Source: Candidatus Effluviviaceae Genus I sp. (GTDB lineage: Bacteria > Joyebacterota > Joyebacteria > Joyebacterales > Joyebacteraceae). Taken from it: DNA of 32,196 nt. Under the pieces are notes generated by a model that saw nothing but the letters and a program-made list of their open reading frames with translations, had not been told where the DNA came from and did not search any database. The stretch lies in assembly GCA_016867725.1 (NCBI GenBank), contig VGIX01000022.1, positions 1 to 32,196 of the forward strand. The letters run 5' to 3'. Position numbers and translations under genes: made by a program. Positions 25,346 through 32,196 of the stretch are shown in pieces. Each line of letters opens with the position of its first letter. The first letter of the stretch is position 1.

Positions 25346-26200
25346 TCAACCGACGAGCAGACGCCGGACGCGGTCGCGCCGCGCGTCCCTCGACGGGCGC
25401 GCGGCCGGGTTCCTCCCGCCGAGCAGCGCCTCCTCGTGCGTCGGCTTGTCCGCGCGGTAGAACACGCCGAGCGGCAGGCGGTCCTGCCGCCGCGCGGCCG
25501 TGAGCGCGTCGTCGAACGCAAGCGGGCCGCCCTCGAGCGGCGCCGTCAGCTCCTCGTACGCCGCGTACGTGTTGTTGAAGGTGACGCACGGCTGGAGCAC
25601 GTCGACGAACGAGAACCCCTTGTGCAGCACCGCCGCCGTGAGGAGCTCGGCCAGCTCCTTCTTCCGCCCGGAGTACCCGCGCGCCACGAACGTCGCTCCC
25701 GACTCGAGCGCGATGACGAGCGGGTTGAGCGGGTCTTCGACGCTCCCGCGCGGCGTCGAGGGCCCGCGGTACCCGCGCGCGCTCGTGGGCGCCCGCTGTC
25801 CGGTCGTGAGCGCATACACGCCGTTGTCGTGCATCACCACGGTGATGTCCGCGTTCCGCTTGGCGGCGAAGACGAGGTGCTCGATGCCCTCGCCCATCGT
25901 ATCACCGTCGCCGACGAAGGCGGCGACGACGAGGCCCGGGTTCGCGAGCTTGATGCCCTGCGCCGTCGCGACCGCTCGCCCGTGGAGCGAGTAGAACCCC
26001 GAGACCGCGGCGTAGTCGAAGATCTTCGCGTGCTGGCCGATGCCGGCGACGATGACGAGCCGCTCGCGGGGCACACCACGCCCCTCGAGCGCGCGGACCG
26101 CTGTCTTGAACGCCTCGAGGATCCCGAAGTTGCCGCAGCCGCGGCACCACGTGATCTCCGCCCCCGTGCTGAGGTCGTCCTTCGCGGCCGTGTCGCTCAC
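25346..26200 (-). CDS. korB: 2-oxoacid:ferredoxin oxidoreductase, beta (TPP-binding) subunit
   Basis: Binds thiamine diphosphate and one 4Fe-4S cluster; with KorA it turns a 2-oxoacid, probably 2-oxoglutarate, plus CoA into acyl-CoA, CO2 and reduced ferredoxin. The N-terminal WCRGCGNFGIL (Cys19, Cys22) and the TPP motif GDGDTMGEGIEHLVFAAKRN (from Gly97) followed by DNGVYALTTGQ are intact. The C-terminal 30 residues are Arg-rich. GTG 26200 overlaps the korA stop by 4 bases and has GGAGGG upstream. At 284 residues it has the standard size for two-subunit enzymes. The 2-oxoglutarate preference is a guess; pyruvate or branched-chain acids are possible. Confidence 0.93.
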   Translation of the reverse strand: MSDTAAKDDLSTGAEITWCRGCGNFGILEAFKTAVRALEGRGVPRERLVIVAGIGQHAKIFDYAAVSGFYSLHGRAVATAQGIKLANPGLVVAAFVGDGDTMGEGIEHLVFAAKRNADITVVMHDNGVYALTTGQRAPTSARGYRGPSTPRGSVEDPLNPLVIALESGATFVARGYSGRKKELAELLTAAVLHKGFSFVDVLQPCVTFNNTYAAYEELTAPLEGGPLAFDDALTAARRQDRLPLGVFYRADKPTHEEALLGGRNPAARPSRDARRDRVRRLLVG

Positions 26201-27927
26201 TGTCGCTCCCTCCGCGCGGCGGCCGCGCGAATCCCGTCCGCCAGCGCACCCGGGTCGAACGGCCTCCCGTCGTACCTGCGGATGACGGCGCCCGCCCTGA
26301 CGCCTCCCCTCTCCTCCAGCAGCCGCGCGAACTGCCCGCCGGCGCTCTGTTCGACCACGATCGGCGCGGAGCCGCGGTACTGCGCGAGCGCCAGCACCGG
26401 GAACGGCTCGAGGTAGATGGGCTGGACGACCGTCGCCTCAATGCCCCCCACGCGCAGCGCCTCGAGCACGCTCATGGTCGTCGAACCGTACGCGAAGACG
26501 GTGAGGTCACCCCGTCCGTGCGTGTTCACCGTCGTGAGGCGCTCGACGGCGGCGCGCACCGCCTCGGCCTTCCGGAGGCGCTTCTCGTGCATCCGCGCGA
26601 TCACACCCGCGTCCTCGGTCGTGATGCCCGCCTCGTCGTGCTCGTAGCTGTTCCACTTGATGAGCTCGCGCGACGGCGGGAACAGAAGCGGCGAGACCCC
26701 GTCCGCCGTCTCGGCGTAGCGTCGGTAGGGCCTGCCTCCGCCGGCGCCGCCCGCGCCCACCGGCGCGCCCCCGCTGGCAGCGGGCACGCCGCCCGCGCGG
26801 TCGAGCGGCCCGGCCCACGGGGCCCCAGCCGGGTCGAGCTCCGCGGTCACGCTCGACTCGGAGAGGTGCTTGTCCGAAAGCAGGATCCCCACGACCTGCC
26901 AGCGCCAGACGAGCGCGAGCATCTCCGCCGTCAGGCGGAACGCCTCCTCGACGCTCCCCGGCGCGGCCACCACGCGCGGGAACTCCCCGTGCCCGCAGTG
27001 CAGCGCGAACCAGAGGTCGGCCTGCTCGGTGCAGGTCGGCACACCGGTGGACGGCCCGGACCGCTGCGCGAGGAGGCAGAGGAGCGGCGTCTCGGTCATC
27101 CCGGCGAGGGAGAGCGCCTCGACCATGAGCGCGAACCCGCCGCCGCTCGTGCCGACCATCGTCCGCGCGCCGGCGAACGCCGCGCCGATGGCCATGTTCG
27201 CGACGGCGATCTCGCTCTCGGGGTGGACGACGGTGATCCCGAGATCCTCGTTGCGCGCCGCGAGGAAGTGCAGGAGCGACGACGACGGGGTCATGGGGTA
27301 GGCGAAGTACGCGTCGAGGCCCGCGGCCGCCGCGCCGAGGCCGATGGCCTCGTTCCCGGAGACGATCCTGAGCGGCCGCTCCCCCCGCTCGAGCCGGAAC
27401 CGGCCCCCGAGCGCGGGAAGCGCCGCGTCGTAGACGGCGCCGGCGTACGCGACGTTGTTCTCGGCGTCGCGCGGATACTCGCGGCGCACGAGGTCCTCCA
27501 TCGCCGCACGGTCGAGCCCGATCGCCGCGGCGAACGCCGCGGGCCCCGCCACACCGACGCGGAGCTCGGACCGCGGGTACCCGGCCGCCTCGGAGCTCAT
27601 CGGCAGGCCAACGCCCTGGCCGCCGCTCACCTCGTCCGCGTTGTACACGAGCACGCCGCCGTCGGCGACGCGCTCCCGGTGCAGCTCGTAGCTCCGCGCG
27701 TCGAGCGCGACCACAAGGTCCGCACTCTCGTGGTGGCTCGTGACCTCGCGGGCGGCCGAGCTCACGACGGAGAAGTTGTGCCCGCCGCGGATGAGGCTCT
27801 GGTAGTCGTCCATCTGGAAGACGTGGCGGCCGATGCCCGCCAGGTGGCTCGCGGCGACCGACGCGGACTTCTTGACGCCCTCGCCGGCCTTCCCGCCCAC
27901 GAGCAGCGTGAACACGTCCCGGCTCAT
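26197..27927 (-). CDS. korA: 2-oxoacid:ferredoxin oxidoreductase, fused gamma-alpha subunit
   Basis: The 576-residue protein carries the gamma domain first (about 1-185; LLVGGKAGEGVKKSA and SLIRGGHNFSVV), then the alpha (pyrimidine-binding) domain from SGNEAIGLGAAAAGLDAYFAYPMTPSSS to SGGGFALMVEALSLAG, and the C-terminal domain II (LTVFAYGSTTMSVLEALR). This gamma-alpha fusion is the usual layout of KorA. A Gly/Ala-rich stretch near residues 370-400 (GGVPAASGGAPVGAGGAGGG) looks like an inserted flexible loop. ATG 27927 has GAGG upstream and overlaps the stop of the exonuclease gene by 4 bases. It acts in the cytosol with korB and ferredoxin. Confidence 0.93.
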   Translation of the reverse strand: MSRDVFTLLVGGKAGEGVKKSASVAASHLAGIGRHVFQMDDYQSLIRGGHNFSVVSSAAREVTSHHESADLVVALDARSYELHRERVADGGVLVYNADEVSGGQGVGLPMSSEAAGYPRSELRVGVAGPAAFAAAIGLDRAAMEDLVRREYPRDAENNVAYAGAVYDAALPALGGRFRLERGERPLRIVSGNEAIGLGAAAAGLDAYFAYPMTPSSSLLHFLAARNEDLGITVVHPESEIAVANMAIGAAFAGARTMVGTSGGGFALMVEALSLAGMTETPLLCLLAQRSGPSTGVPTCTEQADLWFALHCGHGEFPRVVAAPGSVEEAFRLTAEMLALVWRWQVVGILLSDKHLSESSVTAELDPAGAPWAGPLDRAGGVPAASGGAPVGAGGAGGGRPYRRYAETADGVSPLLFPPSRELIKWNSYEHDEAGITTEDAGVIARMHEKRLRKAEAVRAAVERLTTVNTHGRGDLTVFAYGSTTMSVLEALRVGGIEATVVQPIYLEPFPVLALAQYRGSAPIVVEQSAGGQFARLLEERGGVRAGAVIRRYDGRPFDPGALADGIRAAAARRERQ

Positions 27928-28736
27928 CGGTCCTCCCCGCCTCGCGCCCCGTCGTCGGTCGCCAGCGCGAGCGCGATGTCGGCCAGCGTGAGGAGGTCGA
28001 GCGCGTTGTGGTGCAGCACGGTCAGCATGTCGCGCGGGTCCCCGGTCCGGACGAAGTGGTGATAGGCCGCGGGGATCTCCTCGCCCGGGATGTCGCCCGT
28101 CCGGCGGCGTCCGCACAGCTGCCACTCGAGCGTCTGGAGGCGGCAGTCCGGAAGCACGGTGCGCCACCTGCGGCGTGCGTGGTGAAGAAGATCCACGTGC
28201 GCCGGCTCCTGCGGGCTCGCGATGCGGTGCAGCCCGAGACGGTCCCTCAGAACGGGCACGTCGAACGCCTTGCCGTTGAAGGAGACCAGCAGCCGGGCGC
28301 GCTGCGCCATCTCGCGCCACGCCTCGAGGAGCGCCGGCTCCTCGCGGTAGTCGCGCGCGAGGACCTGTGTGAGAACGAGGTCGTCCCCCCGGACGCGCAT
28401 GGCCCCGAGCAGGAACACCATGCTCCCCGCAAGCCCGGTCGTCTCGGTGTCGAGGAAGAGCGCGTCCTCCGGCCGCTCGAGAAGCGCCAGCACGGTCGAG
28501 TCGATGCCGTTCGGTCCGTGCGCTGCGGCCCGCGCCTCCCGGAGCTCCTCGAGGACCCGCCGCTCCGACCCGCGCCAGAGGTCCGAGGCCGCCCGCTCGA
28601 CGACGAGAACGCCCTCCGTCCGGACGACGCCCCGCAGCTCGTCGAGCGAGCGCGCAGGCGCGGCCGTGCCCGGCCGGCCGCCCCGCGTCCTTGCCGCGCC
28701 GATGCCCGATAGCCTCTCCCTGAACGCGTCACTCAT
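27924..28736 (-). CDS. Ribonuclease H-like DEDD exonuclease domain protein (YprB type)
   Basis: The 270-residue protein has an RNase H-fold 3'-5' exonuclease core with all four acidic positions: Asp96 and Glu98 in FLDTETTGL, Asp159 in SFNGKAFDVPVL and Asp247 in HHNALDLLTL. This matches the ribonuclease_H-like family of YprB. In Bacillus-type genomes this protein often lies beside a helicase of the YprA/MrfA type, and here the tail of such a helicase lies 3.3 kb upstream, at the window's right edge. Its likely role is nuclease action in DNA repair together with that helicase. The start ATG 28736 follows the glycosyltransferase gene by 18 bases, and its stop overlaps the korA start. Confidence 0.88.
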   Translation of the reverse strand: MSDAFRERLSGIGAARTRGGRPGTAAPARSLDELRGVVRTEGVLVVERAASDLWRGSERRVLEELREARAAAHGPNGIDSTVLALLERPEDALFLDTETTGLAGSMVFLLGAMRVRGDDLVLTQVLARDYREEPALLEAWREMAQRARLLVSFNGKAFDVPVLRDRLGLHRIASPQEPAHVDLLHHARRRWRTVLPDCRLQTLEWQLCGRRRTGDIPGEEIPAAYHHFVRTGDPRDMLTVLHHNALDLLTLADIALALATDDGARGGEDR

Positions 28737-28754
28737 GCCGTCATGCTCCGGGCG

Positions 28755-30131
28755 TCATCCCTTCCCGAGGAACTCCGCCCCCATCACGATGACCCACTCG
28801 ACCTGGACCGCGAGGAACACGGCGAGCGCGGCCGCCATGGACCTTCGCCGCCTCAGGCGCGCCGTCGCGTCCCCGAGCGCCCGCGCGTTCATCCCTCCCA
28901 ACTGCGCGAGGAGCACCGCGCCGGGGATCGCGAGAAGCGGCACGACCGGCAGGTGGTACGTCGGATGCGAGAACGAGATCCAGTAGGGGATCGCGTACCC
29001 CGCGACGATCCAGAGGATGGTCGCGCGGATGACCCGCCCGGTCCCGAGGCCCCTCGGCGCGTGGAACGCCACGAGCGACAGCGCCATGAGGGCGATGTAG
29101 AAGAGCGCATCGAGCGCGATCACGGACAGCCCGAGCGCTCGCGGAAGCCCGTGGAGCTTGGTGAGCACCATGCCCGCGTAGGTGTCGAACGCGAAGTACG
29201 CCCTGATCCTGCTGAGCGTGCGCCCGGCGAAGAGCCCCGGCCGCGCCTCGATGTGCTCGACGGCCAGCCGCCGATACTCGGCGTCCTCCTTCGCCGGAGG
29301 GAGCGCGCGGATCCTCGCGTCCTCGGCCGCGAAGCCGTCCGGGACCGCGCCGACTTCGTCGTGCGACCCGAGCCACCACGTCCTGTAGAGCGGGGTCCAC
29401 TCGTTGTTGCCCAGGTAGAGGTTCCGCGAGGTCGCGCAGTTGACGAAGATGAGGTCACCGGTCATCGCCCGCGCCTTGACGATCCACGGGGCGACCACCG
29501 CCGCCGCCACGCCGAGCGCCACGAGCCCGCCCCGCACGGAGCGCCACCGCACGGCGATGAACACCGGCACGCCGACCGCGAGAAGGAGCGCCGACGGCCG
29601 CGTGAGCACCGCCACGCCGAGCGCTCCGCCGATCGCTGCCGGAATGGACAGCGAGCGCCGCCCCCGCATCACGAGCGCGAGCAGCGCGACGAGCAGCACG
29701 CACGCGGCCACTGGGAGCTGCGCGAGCGGGATGACGGAGTGGTAGATGAACGTCGGGTAGAGCGCGAAGACCCACAGCGCGATGTTGGCCGGCCGCCGGC
29801 CGCCGATCCGCATGACGAGCGCGAAGAGCACCGCCGAGAACGCGAGGTACCACGGCACCATCGCCGCCATCGCGACGACCTGCCCGCGGCCGAAGACCGA
29901 GTGGAAGAGCGCAAGGTAGTACGGAAGCCCCGGCGGCCAGTCCGGCGTGAACCGGACGCGGTCGAGGAGCTGCCCCGCCATCACGAAGTACGATCGCTCG
30001 TCACCGACGAACGGAAACCTGTGCAGGACGGCGATCGCCGCGACGCGGAGCGCAAGCCCGACGGCGACGGCCGCCGCCGTCGCCCGCCGCCTGGAAAGCG
30101 CCTTCGCCGGCCCGGACGTCCAGGCGGTCAT
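28755..30131 (-). CDS. GT-C type membrane glycosyltransferase (ArnT/PMT-like)
   Basis: The 458-residue protein has about ten membrane spans. Near the N-terminus is the acidic GT-C motif, FVGDERSYF (Asp44, Glu45), in the first external loop, followed by TPDWPPGLPYYLALFH. The rest contains the usual alternation of short spans (LPVAACVLLVALLALVM, LLLAVGVPVFIAV) and a soluble loop (CATSRNLYLGNNEWTPLYRT) that recalls the PMT_2/dolichyl-phosphate-mannose mannosyltransferase group. It should move a sugar from a polyprenyl phosphate to an envelope acceptor. ATG 30131 overlaps the epimerase stop by 4 bases, with GGGGAG upstream. The acceptor is unknown. It is the second GT-C enzyme of the window and is not similar in length to the GT117 one. 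Confidence 0.82.
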   Translation of the reverse strand: MTAWTSGPAKALSRRRATAAAVAVGLALRVAAIAVLHRFPFVGDERSYFVMAGQLLDRVRFTPDWPPGLPYYLALFHSVFGRGQVVAMAAMVPWYLAFSAVLFALVMRIGGRRPANIALWVFALYPTFIYHSVIPLAQLPVAACVLLVALLALVMRGRRSLSIPAAIGGALGVAVLTRPSALLLAVGVPVFIAVRWRSVRGGLVALGVAAAVVAPWIVKARAMTGDLIFVNCATSRNLYLGNNEWTPLYRTWWLGSHDEVGAVPDGFAAEDARIRALPPAKEDAEYRRLAVEHIEARPGLFAGRTLSRIRAYFAFDTYAGMVLTKLHGLPRALGLSVIALDALFYIALMALSLVAFHAPRGLGTGRVIRATILWIVAGYAIPYWISFSHPTYHLPVVPLLAIPGAVLLAQLGGMNARALGDATARLRRRRSMAAALAVFLAVQVEWVIVMGAEFLGKG

Positions 30132-31174
30132 CGGGCGACTCCCCGCGCCTCCGGCGTCGCCCATCCGGCCGCCCGCACACCGAGCCCGGGTTCGCCCGGG
30201 AGGGTCATCCTCCCCCGCTCGATCCGCACTCCGACGAACGGGTCGCGCTCGAGGAGCAATCCGCTGTCGAGGTCCGCGTAGTCCATGAGCGGAGAGATGT
30301 GCGCCGCCGCCGTGATGGCGAGCGAGCTCTCCATCATGCATCCGATCATCGTCTTCATGCCCCGAGCCTTCGCCTCGCGCGCCATCCGCGTCGCCTCGAC
30401 GAGCCCGCCGCACTTCATGAGCTTGATGACGATGCCGTCCACCGCGCCATCGAGCGCCGGGATCCGCGCGCTCGTCGGACAGGACTCGTCCGCGAAGACC
30501 GGCACCGTCGTCCTCTCGCGCACGAACCGGAGCCCCTCGATGTCGTCCGCCGCGACGGGCTGCTCGACGAACTCCACGCCGATCTCCGCGAGCGCGGCCA
30601 TCTTGCGCACGGCCTCGTCGCGCGTCCAGCCGCAGTTGGCGTCCACCGTCGCGGCTCCGCCGGTCGCCTCCTTGATGCGCGCGACCACCGACGGGTCCGT
30701 GGCAGCGTCGAGCTTCACCTTGTACATCGGGAACCCAGGGAACTCGAGGGCCTTCGCGACCATGGCGTCCGGCTCGTCGAGACCGATGCTGAGGGTCGTC
30801 GTGGGCGCCCGGCCGGGATCAAGCTCGAAGAGGCGGCAGAGGGGCACCCCGTAGCGCTTCGCCGCCATGTCGTGCGCGGCGATCTCGAGCGCGGCGCGCG
30901 CCGCCGGGTCGCTCGTCCCGCCCCTTGACGTGAGCGCGGACATGAGCTCCGACTCGTGCGCGCACCCCTCGACCAGCCGGCGCGACCGTGCAAGGAACGC
31001 AGTGACGGTCGCCGTGTCCTCGCCGTAGAAGCGCGACGGCGCGGCCTCGCCCATCCCGCCCAGCCGTCCGTCGGACAGCTCGACGATCACGCTCTCGCTC
31101 GTCGCGCTCGTCGTGCGCGCCGTGCGGAAGACATGCGTGGGGACGAGCTCAATGACACGGTACGAGAACTGCAC
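30128..31174 (-). CDS. Dipeptide epimerase, L-Ala-D/L-Glu type (enolase superfamily)
   Basis: A 348-residue enolase-superfamily enzyme of the muconate-lactonizing subgroup. Catalytic lysines lie in YKVKLD (Lys152, Lys154) and IKLMKCGG (Lys251); metal ligands are Asp178 in VDANCGW, Glu204 in VEQPV and Asp229 in ADESC. The KLMKCGG block is characteristic of L-Ala-D/L-Glu and related dipeptide epimerases, which recycle murein peptides, but specificity varies in this family. The start is GTG 31174, seven bases after the MBL gene; longer frames upstream overlap that gene and lack family character. Confidence 0.88.
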   Translation of the reverse strand: MQFSYRVIELVPTHVFRTARTTSATSESVIVELSDGRLGGMGEAAPSRFYGEDTATVTAFLARSRRLVEGCAHESELMSALTSRGGTSDPAARAALEIAAHDMAAKRYGVPLCRLFELDPGRAPTTTLSIGLDEPDAMVAKALEFPGFPMYKVKLDAATDPSVVARIKEATGGAATVDANCGWTRDEAVRKMAALAEIGVEFVEQPVAADDIEGLRFVRERTTVPVFADESCPTSARIPALDGAVDGIVIKLMKCGGLVEATRMAREAKARGMKTMIGCMMESSLAITAAAHISPLMDYADLDSGLLLERDPFVGVRIERGRMTLPGEPGLGVRAAGWATPEARGVAR

Positions 31175-31181
31175 GGGGCCA

Positions 31182-31868
31182 TCACCTGAGGTACTGGTTC
31201 TGCTTCCGCTCAGTGCCGATCGTCGTCGCGGGACCGTGGCCGGGAAGGACCAGGGTGTCGTCCGGAAGCGTGAGGAGCTTCTCCCTGATGGACGCTGCGA
31301 GAACCTCCCACGCGTCCGTGCCCACGCGGCTGCTCGCGGGGAGGTCGGTGCGCCCCACTGACCCGGCGAAGAGCGTGTCTCCCGTGAGGACGAACCCCGG
31401 GCCGAGGAACGCAACGCCGCCGAGGCTGTGGCCCGGCGTGTGGAGGACCGTGAGCGTGACGTCCCCGACCGCGAGCTCCTGTCCGTCCTTCAGAAGCTGG
31501 TCGGCCGGGGTCGCGCGCACGTCGAGGCCGAACATCTTGCTGCTGTTGAGAATGCTGTCGCTGAGCTTGAGACCGTCGAACTCGTGAATCGCGACCTCGG
31601 CGCCGAACGCGCGGCGGAGGAGATCGTTCCCGGCGAAGTGGTCGGGGTGTCCGTGGGTGTTCAGGATGCGCTCGATCTTGAGGCTGTTCCGGAGCGCCTC
31701 GTCCACGATGGCCATCCATTGCTCACGGACGTCGGTCCCGGGGTCGATGACCGCGCCACGCAGCGTTCTCGCGCACCCGAGGATGTAGCAGTTGGCGTCC
31801 GCGAAGCCGACCGCCGCGCTCTTGAGGAGGACGCCGGGGCCCGCATCATGGACCGTCCACTGAAGCAC
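31182..31868 (-). CDS. MBL-fold metallo-hydrolase (glyoxalase II-like)
   Basis: The 228-residue protein has the metal motif THGHPDH (His72, His74, Asp76, His77), with later ligands in LHTPGHSLGG, LTGDTLF and LPGHGP. This is the pattern of hydroxyacylglutathione hydrolase-like enzymes; size fits the single-domain YcbL/GloB-like group. The substrate is unknown, probably a thioester. GTG 31868 is chosen because GGAGG lies 6 bases before it; GTG 31886 has no site. It opens the run to korB. Confidence 0.9.
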   Translation of the reverse strand: MLQWTVHDAGPGVLLKSAAVGFADANCYILGCARTLRGAVIDPGTDVREQWMAIVDEALRNSLKIERILNTHGHPDHFAGNDLLRRAFGAEVAIHEFDGLKLSDSILNSSKMFGLDVRATPADQLLKDGQELAVGDVTLTVLHTPGHSLGGVAFLGPGFVLTGDTLFAGSVGRTDLPASSRVGTDAWEVLAASIREKLLTLPDDTLVLPGHGPATTIGTERKQNQYLR

Positions 31869-31923
31869 AGACCGCCTCCGGATCACGGGTCTGGTCGGGT
31901 GACTGCGTTCCGAGCCACCCTCA

Positions 31924-31929
31924 ACTATA
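31924..31929 (-). promoter_or_regulatory. Possible -10 element for the MBL-korB operon
   Basis: TATAGT on the minus strand lies about 55 bases before the GTG start of the MBL gene and matches the -10 consensus at five of six bases, in a short A/T-rich patch that is unusual for this window. No convincing -35 box is present. Confidence 0.35.
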
Positions 31930-31981
31930 CACCGCGGCGGGGGGTTACGGCCATAGCCTGAAGCGCGCCGGAGTCTCCCGA

Positions 31982-32003
31982 CGCCGTTGCCGCGCCGACG
32001 GCG
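31982..32003. terminator. Weak hairpin after the helicase gene
   Basis: CGCCGT (31982-31987) and ACGGCG (31998-32003) can form a 6-bp stem with a 10-base loop, 22 bases past the helicase stop on the minus strand. No T-run follows. Confidence 0.3.
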
Positions 32004-32024
32004 CGCCGGCTCCCGGGAAGGTCG

Positions 32025-32196
32025 TCACGCCGCGCCGAGCATGGCCTCGAGAAGAACCCGCGCGGACGTCTTGTCGGGGATGGGCCAGCCGCCCTGGGCG
32101 TCGGGGTCCTGCTGGATGGGCGGCCGGAGCACGGGCAGACCGACGCAGGACGGGCATCCGTCCTCGCACGGGCAGCCCCGGATGAGGTCGAGGCAC
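32025..32196 (-). CDS. C-terminal tail of an MrfA/YprA-like DEAD/DEAH helicase (partial)
   Basis: Only the last 56 codons are in the window; the remainder lies beyond the right edge. The frame reads CLDLIRGCPCEDGCPSC near its beginning, the Cys cluster typical of the DUF1998 zinc-binding end of MrfA-type helicases, and ends with LLEAMLGAA. Such 3'-5' helicases act in repair of DNA alkylation damage, working with a YprB/MrfB-like exonuclease. The exonuclease gene at 27924-28736 fits as partner. Family assignment rests on a short segment. Confidence 0.7.
   Translation of the reverse strand, partial: CLDLIRGCPCEDGCPSCVGLPVLRPPIQQDPDAQGGWPIPDKTSARVLLEAMLGAA

Overview
The window is a G+C-rich stretch of a diderm bacterial chromosome. 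A complete Tol-Pal operon, two lipoproteins and a predicted outer-membrane barrel show the outer membrane. The DUF2723/GT117 membrane glycosyltransferase, the gingipain-like C25 peptidase with FG-GAP-type repeats and the 2-oxoacid:ferredoxin oxidoreductase (KorA/KorB type) together suggest an uncultured, probably anaerobic or facultative lineage near the FCB superphylum. That placement is an inference from gene content. No rRNA, tRNA, insertion sequence, prophage or CRISPR array was recognised.

Layout. 1-3509 (minus): 5' part of a large secreted C25 cysteine peptidase that runs off the left edge. 3510-3712: divergent promoter region containing an 11-base C/G homopolymer. 3713-12417 (plus): a tightly packed run tilS-hpt-ftsH-folP-cdaA-GT117. 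12418-13189: the only long stretch without a convincing gene. 13190-14173 (minus): orphan HAMP-like membrane protein. 14299-15087 (minus): nitrilase-family amidohydrolase. 15368-16183 (plus): unrecognised soluble protein behind a near-consensus sigma-54 promoter. 16318-20784 (minus): tolQ-tolR-tolA/tonB-tolB-pal plus a LysM/coiled-coil lipoprotein in the place usually held by cpoB. 20930-25233 (minus): outer-membrane barrel, 43-residue membrane peptide, sodium:solute symporter, 60-residue membrane protein, HisJ-type PHP phosphatase, Yip1-family protein. 25346-31868 (minus): MBL hydrolase, dipeptide epimerase, GT-C glycosyltransferase, DEDD exonuclease, korA, korB. 32025-32196 (minus): C-terminal tail of an MrfA-like helicase.

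How the genes fit together. The plus-strand block combines tRNA-Ile lysidine modification, purine salvage, membrane proteolysis, folate synthesis and c-di-AMP synthesis, an arrangement that recalls the tilS-hpt-ftsH-folP neighbourhood of other phyla. The Tol-Pal block serves envelope constriction and outer-membrane integrity. The symporter block pairs an outer-membrane barrel with an inner-membrane Na+ symporter and two tiny single-span proteins. The Kor block is almost entirely coupled by 4-bp start/stop overlaps, so its functionally diverse genes are probably co-translated.

Items most worth following up are the G11 tract inside the putative protease promoter (possible phase variation), the sigma-54-driven unknown gene, the two miniature proteins flanking the symporter, the CTG start of hpt, and the LysM replacement in the Tol-Pal operon. 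Nothing here clearly amounts to a wholly new multi-gene system. The function of the sigma-54-linked protein is genuinely unknown.
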